Assembly (NCBI GenBank): GCA_946221495.1
Contig: CAMIFA010000002.1
Coordinates: 22,493-86,492, forward strand
Direction of reading: 5' to 3'
DNA: 64,000 bases
Source of the DNA: an uncultured cyanobacterium
GTDB lineage: Bacteria; Cyanobacteriota; Cyanobacteriia; Cyanobacteriales; Chroococcidiopsidaceae
In this document: positions 16,905 to 26,540 of the stretch, in pieces
Numbering within the stretch: position 1 is the first letter of the stretch
Layout of the letters: each line of letters opens with the position of its first letter
The notes under the pieces: generated by a model
What the model was told of the DNA's origin: nothing
Seen by the model: only the letters and a program-made list of their open reading frames with translations
Database searches by the model: none
Translations under genes and position numbers: made by a program

Positions 16905-18377
16905 CTAGTGGCGTTCCTCGATGATTGTCTCAGAAAGTGGTTTTCCCTGTACTTGAATGAGTTGTCGTTCAGATTCTTGATTACGAGCAGGTTGCTTAAT
17001 CTGTCTTACTAAGCCAGAAGTCAATAGCGCTCGGTGAAAGGCTAATTGTTTAGCGGCTTCTTCAAGAGTTTGTTCATACTCGTTATGTTCTTTAGGCGTT
17101 ACTTTGTTTTTCTGCTCTAGCGCCTTAAGGACAATGCTGTGCCAATGTTGAGCCTCAGAATAGGCTGGATTAATTGATAAAGCCGTATTGTAACTGGCAA
17201 GTGCAGTTTCAAGTTGTCCCAATCTTCGTAGCGCGTTACCTTGATTAGTCCAATACGATTCTTCATTGATTTTAAGTGCAACAGCCCGCTCAAAGCTATC
17301 AAGGGCTTCTTGATACAACCCTAGAGCGTACAGATCTGCACCTCGATTGTTCCAAGCATCATCACTACCGGGGTAGATGGTTAAAGCCTGGTCATAACTA
17401 GCAATTGCCTGATCTAATTGATTAAGATGTGCCAGCGCACATCCCCGATTGTTCCAGACAAAATGATTACCAGGGTTAAGAGCTAGAGCTTGATCATAAC
17501 TAGCAACTGCCTCGTTAAAATGCTCTAGACTAAGTAGTGCATTTCCTTTGTTGAACCAGGTAATCTCTTCATCGGGCTTAAGAGCTATAGATTTCTTAAA
17601 GCTTTCAAGTGCCTCATCGTATCGACCGAGATCGTAAAGGAACACACCTCGATCATTCCAAAGTTCATCATTTTTAGATTCTAACTTTAATGCTCTATCC
17701 AGACTTTCGAGTGCTACTTCAAAGTTACCTAATTCGGCAAATGTTATAGCTCGGTTAGCCCACGTGAGATACTCGTCATCCTTGATTTCTATCGACTGAT
17801 CATAACTGGCTAATGCCTCCTGATAACGACCTAACCGAGAGAGCACTTTACCTCGATTAGTCCATGACTGAAAATTATTGGGGTTAACGGTTACAGCATG
17901 GTCATAGCTATCCGCAGTTTCTTCGAAGCGACCTAAATTCCATAGAGCAAGCCCTCTATTGTGCCAAATCCAATCTTTATGGTGTTCAGGCTTGCACTCC
18001 AAAGCTCTGTCATAGCTTGCAATAGCATTCTCGTAATGCCTCAACTCTCGTAGTGCGTTGCCTTTGTTATACCAAGCAACATAGATATCCAGGTTAGTCT
18101 CTATTGCCTGGTCAAAACTGGATATTGCCTGTTGGTACTGCTGAAGTGCATATTGCGCCAAGCCAAGTTTATTCCAAGCAAGGTATTCATCAGACTTATT
18201 TACTAAAGCACGTTCGTAATATGCAATGCTTTCTTGATAACGTCCCTGGTCGTAGAGTCTGTCTCCCTTACTATGCCATACGGAATGTTGATGGGAGTTA
18301 GAAGAGCTAGATAGCTCAGAAGGCTTTATGCGAAAAGCAGTGTAGCTTTCATTGAATTTGAGGGCAACAGTTAGCAT
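16905..18377 (-). CDS. TPR protein with an antitoxin-like C-terminal tail
   Basis: Residues about 35-410 are a run of around eleven 34-residue TPR units (consensus AWNNRGxALxxLGxYxEAxxSYDxALxxxP), a protein-binding superhelix. The last ~55 residues change character: EEAAKQLAFHRALLTSGLVRQI, then RQLIQVQGKPLSETIIEER. This resembles tails of small cyanobacterial antitoxins encoded just before PIN toxins, from my recollection of such sequences. The stop abuts the VapC start. No signal peptide is seen. The TPR call is firm; the antitoxin-tail call is inference. Confidence 0.85.
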   Translation of the reverse strand: MLTVALKFNESYTAFRIKPSELSSSSNSHQHSVWHSKGDRLYDQGRYQESIAYYERALVNKSDEYLAWNKLGLAQYALQQYQQAISSFDQAIETNLDIYVAWYNKGNALRELRHYENAIASYDRALECKPEHHKDWIWHNRGLALWNLGRFEETADSYDHAVTVNPNNFQSWTNRGKVLSRLGRYQEALASYDQSIEIKDDEYLTWANRAITFAELGNFEVALESLDRALKLESKNDELWNDRGVFLYDLGRYDEALESFKKSIALKPDEEITWFNKGNALLSLEHFNEAVASYDQALALNPGNHFVWNNRGCALAHLNQLDQAIASYDQALTIYPGSDDAWNNRGADLYALGLYQEALDSFERAVALKINEESYWTNQGNALRRLGQLETALASYNTALSINPAYSEAQHWHSIVLKALEQKNKVTPKEHNEYEQTLEEAAKQLAFHRALLTSGLVRQIKQPARNQESERQLIQVQGKPLSETIIEERH

Positions 18378-18726
18378 CGCAAATAAGCTGACATAGGGTA
18401 CTAATGCTATCTCCTTTTTATCCTATTGAACAATTTCTAGAGCAATTGCTCAGATATTAATCACCTGAGTACACCAACACAGCGCCAAATCAACACTGCA
18501 AGTTCCACAAATGATCCTTAACTATTGCCTCAACCGACAACTTAAAGCGCTTCAACTGCTTGCTAAACTACCTTACGAATTTAAGATTTATTTTAAATTT
18601 AGGTAAGAATTAAAATGTCATAGATTAGCGCTGCTGCACAATAAAAGTGGTAAGGGAATAGTCCTACTCCTAATTCCTAACCCTTCTATTCCGCCTAACC
18701 CTTTGTTAAGAACCCAGAAAACACCT
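18378..18726. other. Intergenic region between divergent TPR and FTR1 genes
   Basis: About 350 bases hold the promoters of two divergent genes. Near the FTR1 end lies a short C-rich, 7-base-periodic stretch (CTACTCC, TAATTCC, TAACCCT, at about 18664-18684) reminiscent of STRR heptamers. No ORF or RNA gene was recognised. Confidence 0.45.
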
Positions 18727-19671
18727 ATGGATTTTAGTGCTGCTTTACCTACTTTTGTCGTGACACTCCGGGAAGGAGTGGAAGCCGCCCTTGTGGTGGG
18801 TATTGTGCTAGCTTGCCTAAAAAAAGCCCAGCAGAGTAAGTTGAATTCTTGGGTTTATGGTGGTGTCGGCGTGGGAATTGCTGCTAGTGTGCTAGTAGGT
18901 GTTTTATTCACTTGGCTAATTGGCACACTCAGCGCCGCTAATCCTAAATATACGCCTGTAGTTGAGCCACTGCTAGAAGGGGTGTTTAGCGTTGTGGCGA
19001 TCGCGATGCTTAGTTGGATGTTGATTTGGATGACGCAACAGGCAAAAAATTTAAAAACAGAAGTTGCCGGAACCGTAACAGCTGCCCTCCAAAATATAAA
19101 TGCTGGTTGGGGTGTTTTCAGCTTAATTTTTATTGCCGTCCTCCGAGAAGGCTTTGAAACTGTCTTGTTTATTGCTGCTAATTTTCAGCAAGGCATAATG
19201 CCAGCTTTGGGCGCTGTTGCCGGATTAGTTGCTGCTGTTGGCGTGGGAGTTTTGTTGTTTAGGTGGGGTGTCCAGATTAATATCCGCTTGTTTTTCCAAG
19301 TGATGGGCGTTTTATTACTGTTAATTGTTTCTGGCTTAGTAGTTTCAGCGTTGAAACATTTTAACGGCGCTATATTTAACTTGGCACAAATAGATCCGCA
19401 GTACGCATCTTTGTGTTTCTACCCTGGTTCTATCAAAGACTCTTGCATTTTGGGACCGCGAGTGTGGGATGCTGCCAATATTCTGCCTGATAAAAAATTT
19501 CCTGGTGTTGTGCTGAAAGCTTTGTTTGGCTATCGGGAAAAACTTTATCTAGTTCAAGGTTTAGCTTATGTCTCGTTTTTAATTACTGTTGGTAGTCTTT
19601 ATTTTCGCAGCTTGGGTGGTGTTGCTGGGGCAACAAAGCCAGCTACGCAAACACCAGCAAGTGGTCAGTGA
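18727..19671 (+). CDS. FTR1-family high-affinity iron permease
   Basis: The protein has the paired REGxE motifs of FTR1/EfeU permeases: LREGVEAALVVGI in the first helix and VLREGFETVLFIAAN in the fourth, which form the iron path. Seven membrane segments can be counted. The open frame begins at a TTG (18703), but the ATG at 18727 gives MDFSAALPTFVVTLREG, a normal FTR1 start, so I use it. It is unaccompanied by a multicopper oxidase or EfeO/EfeB; the ferritin-like gene lies 2.4 kb away. Confidence 0.92.
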   Translation: MDFSAALPTFVVTLREGVEAALVVGIVLACLKKAQQSKLNSWVYGGVGVGIAASVLVGVLFTWLIGTLSAANPKYTPVVEPLLEGVFSVVAIAMLSWMLIWMTQQAKNLKTEVAGTVTAALQNINAGWGVFSLIFIAVLREGFETVLFIAANFQQGIMPALGAVAGLVAAVGVGVLLFRWGVQINIRLFFQVMGVLLLLIVSGLVVSALKHFNGAIFNLAQIDPQYASLCFYPGSIKDSCILGPRVWDAANILPDKKFPGVVLKALFGYREKLYLVQGLAYVSFLITVGSLYFRSLGGVAGATKPATQTPASGQ

Positions 19672-19714
19672 ACGGTACTCCGCCGTTGTGCATTGGCGGA
19701 GGAAGAGCGTTCAC
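19668..19714. repeat. Nested inverted repeat over the end of the FTR1 gene
   Basis: Outer arms GTGAACG (19668-19674) and CGTTCAC (19708-19714) enclose inner arms CTCCGCC (19678-19684) and GGCGGAG (19695-19701). The structure overlaps the FTR1 stop codon. There is no T-tract, so it is more like a small dispersed palindrome than a classical terminator, though it may still fold in the mRNA. Confidence 0.6.
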
Positions 19715-19738
19715 CGCCTTGCGCGTTAAAATGTCACT

Positions 19739-20545
19739 ATGACAAGCATTGAAGTTAAGCAGTTATTTATTTATCCAGTTAAAGGATTAACGCCAAAGAA
19801 TTGCGATCGCGTTGACTTGCAAGCAGGACATGGAATACCAGGCGATCGCGCTTTTGCTTTAATGTTTGACTCGGTAGCTGCTGATCATCATAACTTCATC
19901 GTTCCTTGGATGAAGAAGCAACACTTCGCTATGCAGTGTGACTGGTGTGCGTTAGCGGCGTTGAAATGTGAATACGATCCTCAAACAGCGCTTTTAACAG
20001 TGAAGCGTCACTCTGTTGAGTTATTAAGTGCTGCAACTAATACGATTGAGGGACGCGATCGCCTTAATGCATTTTTCACAGGTTATCTAGCAGCGATTGA
20101 TCCCACTCCACTAGCAAGACATCCGAATCATGCACCTTTGCGCTTAGTAGGGGATAGTAAAGGTACGACTCGTTACCCTGATCGTGAACTCGGGCATTTG
20201 TCCCTAGTCAGTCAAGCAACTTTAGATCAACTAAGTGAAGTAGCTGGCAAAGAAATTGATGTGCGCCGCTTCCGTCCTAATGTTGTTTTAGCAGGTGTAC
20301 CAGCTTGGGGAGAATTTGACTTAGTAGGGCAAGAAGTGAAGTTAGGTACAGCACGGCTGGAAATTACCGCCCCGATTAATCGCTGCTTGAATATTGATGT
20401 TAATCCAGATACCGGAGAGCAAGACATAAAGCTTTTTTCTTTGCTGCAAAAGCATTTTAGACATAAGCAAACTGGCGTACTAGCAAAGGTTATTAGTAGT
20501 GGAACAGTTGCTGTGGGCGATCTTTTAGGTCTCGCACTGCCATAG
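19739..20545 (+). CDS. MOSC-domain protein (molybdenum cofactor sulfurase C-terminal type)
   Basis: The 268-residue protein combines the MOSC N-terminal beta-barrel (VKQLFIYPVKGLTPKNCD, then GIPGDRAFAL) with a MOSC domain (RFRPNVVLAGVPAWGEFDLVG, later TAPINRCLNIDVNPDTGEQD with the conserved Cys). Such proteins bind sulfurated molybdenum cofactor or act as amidoxime-reducing or sulfur-carrier proteins. The exact substrate is unknown. It runs in line with FTR1 (67 bp gap) but is separated from it by a palindrome. Confidence 0.88.
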   Translation: MTSIEVKQLFIYPVKGLTPKNCDRVDLQAGHGIPGDRAFALMFDSVAADHHNFIVPWMKKQHFAMQCDWCALAALKCEYDPQTALLTVKRHSVELLSAATNTIEGRDRLNAFFTGYLAAIDPTPLARHPNHAPLRLVGDSKGTTRYPDRELGHLSLVSQATLDQLSEVAGKEIDVRRFRPNVVLAGVPAWGEFDLVGQEVKLGTARLEITAPINRCLNIDVNPDTGEQDIKLFSLLQKHFRHKQTGVLAKVISSGTVAVGDLLGLALP

Positions 20546-20965
20546 ACTTTTGTGAAAATTTCTGCAAAGCGAAGCAACCAAGCTGTAAGTAGCAACTTTT
20601 GTTTTTTCCGTGCATTTAAAGCAGATCACAAGCAGCTAGGCATTGTTCAATCTATGTCTTAAGGCAGGTTACAAAAAAGTAAAAGCGCAGCTTTTTTAAG
20701 CTACACAATATATTACATCTGTAAAGATTTTACTTGTAGATCCATTAAGGCTGCAACAGCACTAAAAGCTGATGATTAATAGCTTTTGAAATTCAAAAGT
20801 AGAAATTTGCCTAGCTACAGCACTTAAAAATCTTGAACCTTTCATAAAGTGTACTAATAGCAAGTACAACGAATACATTTTTCCGAAATATAACGGTAAC
20901 AAGAGTAAATTCTTACTTTCTGCTTTTAGCATCAGTTAATTTCAATTCCCTACTCAAGTTAGAAA
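20546..20965. other. Intergenic region with a weak terminator-like hairpin
   Basis: Of these 420 bases, the stretch 20681-20697 (AAAAGC GCA GCTTTTTT) forms a small stem with a T-run and could end the MOSC transcript. The rest is AT-rich and should hold the promoter of the CHASE4 gene. No ORF of conserved appearance was found. Confidence 0.4.
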
Positions 20966-23806
20966 ATGGCTTCTGCTCCCTTGCCACCTAAATACGGCGA
21001 TCGCTCTACGGCACAGCACCAAAGTAATTTGAATTCACTACGGGTGCAAGTGGGGCAACATATCCCAATTGTGCCAACTACACCAGCACTAGGTAAGTCT
21101 GTAGCTTTACGTAAGAAGACACGCCTGATCTTTGGTATGGCGCTTACTGGTCTAATGGGAGTTTTGTACGCGGCTTCATCGACGATTTTGATGAATAGTC
21201 TTAAGGAAGCAGAAACACAATATACTCACGCGGCTGTTGCCGGAGTTTCGAGTGTCTTTAGTCAAACTGAAGAAGACTTTAGTACCCGTTTAGCTGATTG
21301 GTCTGCATGGGATGACACTTACACCTTTATTCAAGACGCTAACAAAAATTACATTAAATCAAATTTAGTTCCAGAATCGCTGGAAGTTTTAAAGATTAAC
21401 CTAGCGCTATATATTCAGCCTTCTGGGAAGATTGTTTTTGGTACAGGTTTTGACCGTGTAAACCAGAAATACACAGTTATTCCCCAAGCATTACGAACCC
21501 AACTTGCTCCTCAAAGTCCCCTACTGCAACATTCCAGTACAAAGAGTACCTTAGAAGGAATTGTGTTGCTGCCAGAAGGCCCGATGATGATCAGTTCGCG
21601 CCCGATTGTGACATCTGAAGGCAAAGGTCCGATTCGCGGCACTATGATTTTTGGACGCTTATTTGATGCAGCTGAAATTGCCAGAATGTCCAAGATGGCG
21701 CGTTTGCCTCTAAGCCTTTATGGACTAAATGAGACGATGCCTGCCGATTTCCAAGCAGTGCGTGATCAATTGTCGCCAAGCAACCCAATTTTAGTGCGTC
21801 CCCTAAGCCAGAAGACGATCGCTGGTTATGCATTGATGTTAGATATTTATGGCAAACCTGCTGTATTAGTACGGGTAGATGTTCCTAGAGATATATACCA
21901 CCAAGGCAAAAAAAGCCTGCAATATTTGGTTGTAGCGCTCTTGGTGGCGGGTTTAATATTTACTGTAGTGACTTTGCCTCTGCTGGAGCGATTAATTTTA
22001 TTTTGGCATGAGCGCCAGGAGAAAGAACAACGTTACCGCGCTGTAGTTGCCCAAGCGTCTGAAGGTATCTTTCTGATTGATGCTGATAGTAAAAGGTTTT
22101 TGGAGTCCAACGCCGCCTTGCAAAATTTACTTGGTTATACTGCTCAAGAAGTTCTGGAGTTAACACTTTACGATGCGATCGCTGCTCAACCTGAAAGCAT
22201 TAATCAAGATGTGCAGCACATCTATACCCAAAAAAATCACTTCACGGGGGAATGGCGATGCCTCTGCAAAAATAATTCCCTAGTAGATGTTGAAGTTAGC
22301 GCTAACCTGATTTCTTATGAAGAAAGAGATGCTTTGTGTATTGTCGTTCGCGATATTACCCAGCGCAAGCGAGCTGAACAAGCATTACGAGAAAGTGAGA
22401 AACGCTTATCTTGGCAAGCTAGTCACGATCCTTTAACTCAATTAGTCAACCGCCGGGAATTTGAGCAACAGATAGAACAAGTCGTAGCCAGCGCCAAAAC
22501 TTCTGATCATCAACACGCTTTATGTTATCTGGATCTCGATCAATTCAAAATTGTTAATGATACCTGTGGTCATGGCGCTGGCGATCAATTATTACGTCAA
22601 GTCAGCGCTTTATTTGAAACTGGATTACGCAAAACTGATATTCTAGCGCGTTTAGGTGGTGATGAATTTGGCATTTTGCTTTACCAATGTCCCCTAGAGC
22701 AAGCACAGCAGATTGCTAATATCTTACGAGAGGAGGTTCAACAATTCCGCTTTCGGTGGCAAAACAAAACCTTTTCAATTAGCGTCAGTATTGGCTTAGT
22801 TGTTATTGATGCAGACACTCAAAGTTTAGCCAGTGTTTTGAGTGCAGCAGATGCCGCCTGCTATGCTGCTAAAAATAAAGGACGCAATCGGGTACATATT
22901 TACCAACGAAACGATCGCGAATTAGCGCAGCAGCGTGGCGAGATGCAATGGGTATCCCAAATTCCTAAAGCTTTAGAGGAAAATCGCTTCCGCCTCTATT
23001 ACCAGTCCATTGAGCCAATTACTCAAACTCAAACCAAAGCTGAACATTGCGAAGTTCTTTTGCGCTTAGAAGATGAAAGCAAGATTGTGTCGCCAATGGC
23101 ATTTATCCCAGCTGCTGAACGCTACAACTTGATGCACTTAATTGACCGTTGGGTAATTTCTCGGCTATTTGCTTATCTAGGACAGCACTATCAGGATTTA
23201 CAGGAGTATCCCAGAATGTATGCTGTCAACCTTTCTGGCGATAGTATCAACGATGAGCAATTTGTTAACTTTGTCCAAGAGCAATTTGCTTTACATTGCA
23301 TCCCACCGACAATTATTTGTTTTGAAATTACCGAAACCGTTGCTATTACCAATTTGGCTAAAGCTGCTCAGTTTATTAGTCAACTAAAAAACATCGGCTG
23401 TCGCTTTGCCTTAGACGATTTTGGTAGTGGAATGTCATCTTTTGCTTATCTGAAAAATTTGCCTGTAGATTACTTAAAAATTGACGGTGTTTTTATTAAG
23501 GACATTGTCAAAGATGAAATTGCTGCCTCCATGGTAGAAGCTATTGCTCGCATCGCATCTGTAATGAAAATTCAAACAATTGCTGAATTTGTAGAAAATG
23601 AGGCAACTTTGAGCAAGCTAAAATCGCTGGGGGTAGATTATGCTCAGGGGTACGGCATTGCTAAACCGCGTCCTCTTGAAAATAAAGAACTGGGGAAACT
23701 GGGGGAGCAAAGGAGCTGGGGGAGAGAAATTAATTATAGGCTTTCAAATTCATTTGATATTACAGCAGTAAAATCATCGGGTGTATTACAGTTAAATAGC
23801 ATTTGA
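20966..23806 (+). CDS. CHASE4-PAS-GGDEF-EAL cyclic-di-GMP signalling protein
   Basis: The 946-residue membrane sensor has a first helix at about 51-72, an external CHASE4 domain (DWSAWDDTYTFIQD near 110), and a second helix at about 318-340. A PAS domain follows (FLIDADSKRFLESNAALQNLLG), then GGDEF at about 563 preceded by the I-site RKTD. The EAL domain has its motif as EVLLR, with downstream ITET, ALDDFGSG, YLKIDG and AEFVE acids present. GGDEF looks active; the EAL domain has a Val substitution. The last ~40 residues after AKPRPLENKE derive from a G-rich repeat and overlap the mobA end by 73 bp. Confidence 0.92.
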   Translation: MASAPLPPKYGDRSTAQHQSNLNSLRVQVGQHIPIVPTTPALGKSVALRKKTRLIFGMALTGLMGVLYAASSTILMNSLKEAETQYTHAAVAGVSSVFSQTEEDFSTRLADWSAWDDTYTFIQDANKNYIKSNLVPESLEVLKINLALYIQPSGKIVFGTGFDRVNQKYTVIPQALRTQLAPQSPLLQHSSTKSTLEGIVLLPEGPMMISSRPIVTSEGKGPIRGTMIFGRLFDAAEIARMSKMARLPLSLYGLNETMPADFQAVRDQLSPSNPILVRPLSQKTIAGYALMLDIYGKPAVLVRVDVPRDIYHQGKKSLQYLVVALLVAGLIFTVVTLPLLERLILFWHERQEKEQRYRAVVAQASEGIFLIDADSKRFLESNAALQNLLGYTAQEVLELTLYDAIAAQPESINQDVQHIYTQKNHFTGEWRCLCKNNSLVDVEVSANLISYEERDALCIVVRDITQRKRAEQALRESEKRLSWQASHDPLTQLVNRREFEQQIEQVVASAKTSDHQHALCYLDLDQFKIVNDTCGHGAGDQLLRQVSALFETGLRKTDILARLGGDEFGILLYQCPLEQAQQIANILREEVQQFRFRWQNKTFSISVSIGLVVIDADTQSLASVLSAADAACYAAKNKGRNRVHIYQRNDRELAQQRGEMQWVSQIPKALEENRFRLYYQSIEPITQTQTKAEHCEVLLRLEDESKIVSPMAFIPAAERYNLMHLIDRWVISRLFAYLGQHYQDLQEYPRMYAVNLSGDSINDEQFVNFVQEQFALHCIPPTIICFEITETVAITNLAKAAQFISQLKNIGCRFALDDFGSGMSSFAYLKNLPVDYLKIDGVFIKDIVKDEIAASMVEAIARIASVMKIQTIAEFVENEATLSKLKSLGVDYAQGYGIAKPRPLENKELGKLGEQRSWGREINYRLSNSFDITAVKSSGVLQLNSI

Positions 23807-24399
23807 GCATCTGGTAGAGACAAAAGTTGGACGGGATGTTGAGTTAGCCAGTCTTGAAACGATCGCCCACCTTGGTTAATATACCCAGTCAAAGCTGGTA
23901 AACAACTCCGGCGGTAGAAACCACACAATGGTTCCCAGCCTTTAGCATGGCGAGTAAGCAAGGCAATAGCTTTATCTTCCACCCCGACTAATTGATCTGC
24001 CCAGTTTTGCAACACTTCAACTCGTAATCGAGGCAAATCGCAGGCAAGTAACAGTACCCAATCTGTTTTAACTTGAGTTATTCCTTGGGCAAAACCAACT
24101 AAAGGTCCGTGAGGTAAAGGTGAAGTAACTTTGCTCGACGAGGAGATAATATCGCTGGTATGCTCAGTTGCCAGAGGCACTTCTTGAATAAACTGACAAG
24201 TTACTGGTAATAAGTCCTGATAACGTTCTGGCCAAGGTGTGACTACATAAACAGAATCGCATAAGGCGATCGCTACGTCATAAACTAGTCGTAGTAAGGG
24301 AACGCCGCCAACTGTTAGCAAAGCTTTATCTTTACCCATCCGCGAACTTTTTCCCCCAGCTAAGATTATGGCACTTAGGGGTAAGGTACTTGGCTGCAT
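23734..24399 (-). CDS. mobA: Molybdenum cofactor guanylyltransferase MobA
   Basis: A nucleotidyltransferase that adds GMP to molybdopterin. The N-terminal LAGGKSSRMGKDKALL is the classic GTP-binding loop (LAGGxSxRMGxDKA). LLLACDLPRL supplies the metal-binding Asp, and the later GGRSFQDWL fits the family. Length 221 aa is normal. It is one base downstream of the reductase gene at 24401-25276, so the two are probably co-transcribed. Its 3' end runs into the convergent GGDEF/EAL gene. Several other molybdoenzyme-related genes (MOSC, sulfite-oxidase-like) occur in the window. Confidence 0.93.
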   Translation of the reverse strand: MQPSTLPLSAIILAGGKSSRMGKDKALLTVGGVPLLRLVYDVAIALCDSVYVVTPWPERYQDLLPVTCQFIQEVPLATEHTSDIISSSSKVTSPLPHGPLVGFAQGITQVKTDWVLLLACDLPRLRVEVLQNWADQLVGVEDKAIALLTRHAKGWEPLCGFYRRSCLPALTGYINQGGRSFQDWLTQHPVQLLSLPDAQMLFNCNTPDDFTAVISNEFESL

Positions 24400-24400
24400 T

Positions 24401-25276
24401 TCAAACCCCCAAATAGCGTTTTAAAAAGCTTTCCAAGGGTTCCAGCTTGAAATTAAAAATTGTCTCTAGGCGGGAAATTTCCTCTGGTGTACAGAAAAAT
24501 TCATTTGCTAATAAGGTGCGGAAGGTTCCTAGTGCTTTTTGAGCTTGAGAATTTAATAGTCCTACAGCACCACGAACGCCATCAAATAAAAATAGCGGCG
24601 GATTAATGATCAGTGGCTCTTGGTTAAATATTCGACCAAAAATGTGCGGAATATCCTCGCGGTGTAGAATTTCTGGCCCTCCTACTGACAAAATTTGGTT
24701 ACGCGCACCAATAACAGAGACAGATTCCACAATCATTTGCGCTAAATCGTCGGTACTAACAATCGAAGTGCGGCTTTGGCGATCGCCAATTAGTAAATAT
24801 ATGCTATTTTCCCTAAATCGTTCTGCTAGAGGCAGGAGATTTGAGGATAACCCAGCCGAACGCAGAATCGTGTAATTTAAACCACTAGCTTGTAAATATT
24901 GTTCAACTGCCCGCTTTGCTTTGAATACTGGTGCATCTTCATAGCCGCGATCGCTTCCTAATACGGAAATGAACACAAAGTGTTCTACCCCAACTGCCTT
25001 GGCTTGGTCAATCAATTCAATATTGGCGCGGTAGTCTAAAGCTAAAGCATCACCGTCTGAACCATGAGCGCTGATAATGTACTGCACTCCTTGACACGCT
25101 TTGTGGATATCCTTTTCTTGACGCAAATCACCGATAAATATTTGCGCTCCTCGGTGTTCTAATTGTCCGTAGCGCGATGTCAGCCGCACAAAGGCGCGGA
25201 CTGATGCTTCTCGTTCGCGCAGCAGTCGCACAACCCGCCGCCCTATTCCTCCGGTTGCTCCTGTGACTAAAAACAT
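24401..25276 (-). CDS. NAD(P)-binding atypical SDR (NmrA/Ycf39-like)
   Basis: The start FLVTGATGGIGRRVVRLLRE is a Rossmann GxxGxxG. FIGDLRQEKDI and HFVFISVLGSD fit the atypical short-chain dehydrogenase pattern of the NmrA/Ycf39 group. The classical YxxxK pair is not evident. Ycf39-type proteins help assemble photosystem II; whether this one does is unknown. It has 291 residues, no membrane segment and a long C-terminal helical part (ALGTFRTLLANEFFC). It is the upstream partner of mobA in a two-gene unit. Confidence 0.85.
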   Translation of the reverse strand: MFLVTGATGGIGRRVVRLLREREASVRAFVRLTSRYGQLEHRGAQIFIGDLRQEKDIHKACQGVQYIISAHGSDGDALALDYRANIELIDQAKAVGVEHFVFISVLGSDRGYEDAPVFKAKRAVEQYLQASGLNYTILRSAGLSSNLLPLAERFRENSIYLLIGDRQSRTSIVSTDDLAQMIVESVSVIGARNQILSVGGPEILHREDIPHIFGRIFNQEPLIINPPLFLFDGVRGAVGLLNSQAQKALGTFRTLLANEFFCTPEEISRLETIFNFKLEPLESFLKRYLGV

Positions 25277-25363
25277 GGTGATTCTCTATATAATTGCTTA
25301 GAACCTATCCTAGAAATTAAAAAGATATAAAGGCACAAGAAAATAAGAAATTCAATTGATTAT

Positions 25364-26140
25364 TTAAAACTCCACAATTACTGGGGTGTGATCGCTAGGC
25401 TTGGGGAGCGATCTTGGAGCAGGATCAATTGTGCAGCTAATAGCCTGCTGATAAAGTCCGGGGGTAAGATAGTGATGGTCAATTCGCCACCCCAAGTTGC
25501 GGCGAAAGGCTCCAGATCGATAGTCCCACCAGCTGAAGTGTCCGCTTTCGCTTGTGAATTTGCGAAAGGCATCAGCAAAACCTAATTTCAGAATTTCTTG
25601 TAATTGTTGACGCTCCGGCTCAGATGCCATAATTTGTCCTGTAAGCTTCGCTGGAGCGTGAATATCTCGATCTTCTGGAGCAATGTTAAAGTCCCCGCAG
25701 ATACAGATTTCACTTGGTTCTTGCAGCAGAGAATGTAAGTATTCTCGCAGGATTTTTAACCAACGCAGCTTGTATTCATATTTCTCGCTACCTACAGATG
25801 AGCCATTAGGAACATAGAGATTAACAATGCGGATGCCATCAACTATGCCAGTGATTACTCGCTTTTGTTGATCTAACTCTTCTATTTCCAGTATTGGTGC
25901 AAAACCACTGCTAACGTTCTGCATCTGTTTACTGCTAATTAAGGCAACGCCGTTATAAGATTTTTGTCCTGATACATAGAGATGATAGCCTAGTTGCTCA
26001 AAAGGCGATCGCGGAAAATCTGCATCTACAACTTTTGTTTCTTGCAAACACAGAACATCAACTTTATTTTGACGCAACCAATCCCCAACTTGCTCTAGAC
26101 GAGTGCGAATTGAGTTGACATTCCAAGTGGCGATTTTCAT
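25364..26140 (-). CDS. xthA: Exodeoxyribonuclease III (AP endonuclease)
   Basis: A repair nuclease cutting at abasic sites and removing 3' blocks. Family motifs in order: KIATWNVNSIRTRL (metal-binding Asn), LCLQETK (Glu), NLYVPNGSS, CGDFNIAPED (Asp/Asn), WWDYRSGAF and the terminal SDHTPV (Asp-His). Length 258 aa is typical. The start at 26140 begins right at the KIATWN motif. A broken cation-efflux gene lies just upstream on the same strand. Confidence 0.95.
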   Translation of the reverse strand: MKIATWNVNSIRTRLEQVGDWLRQNKVDVLCLQETKVVDADFPRSPFEQLGYHLYVSGQKSYNGVALISSKQMQNVSSGFAPILEIEELDQQKRVITGIVDGIRIVNLYVPNGSSVGSEKYEYKLRWLKILREYLHSLLQEPSEICICGDFNIAPEDRDIHAPAKLTGQIMASEPERQQLQEILKLGFADAFRKFTSESGHFSWWDYRSGAFRRNLGWRIDHHYLTPGLYQQAISCTIDPAPRSLPKPSDHTPVIVEF

Positions 26141-26292
26141 CTATAAATAGCTATTAGCTTACCAGGCTGCTAGCATTTTGCTGCAAAATCTTGAGGCTTT
26201 GGAAAATTAAAGGAATTGCACCGCAGATTATTAAACTCGATACAACCAAGCTAATAACTGGATCAGCCCATTGCCATTGCAGTACCGAAACA

Positions 26293-26326
26293 GCGTTAGC
26301 GCAAGCGGGGGCTTGACCCCCATCGC
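26293..26326. repeat. Small dispersed repeat, copy 1 (inside the CDF gene)
   Basis: This is a 34-base stretch identical to the one at 26541-26574 except for one base (A26316 versus T26564). It contains GGGGGCTTG and CCCCC arms that can pair, and starts and ends with GC. The sense-strand context fits a 32-bp element inserted at a GC dinucleotide. Elements of this size are known in Nostoc-type genomes as small dispersed repeats. Confidence 0.88.
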
Positions 26327-26540
26327 CGCTAAAATTACGCCGATTGAACTAATAGCATCTGCAACTATATGTAAAAAAGCTCCGCGTAAATTGATGTCGT
26401 CGTGGCTGCTGTCGTGCAGCAAGATTAAATTAATGCTATTTACTCCTAAGCCTACACTTGCAGTAATTAACATTGGCAAGCTTAAAATTTCCTCCGACGG
26501 CGATTGTAAACGAGTAATTCCTTCCCAGGCAATCCAAAGT

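Noticed and set aside
20227..20595. Minus-strand 122-residue ORF over the MOSC gene
   Set aside because: Antisense shadow of a well-supported MOSC coding region.
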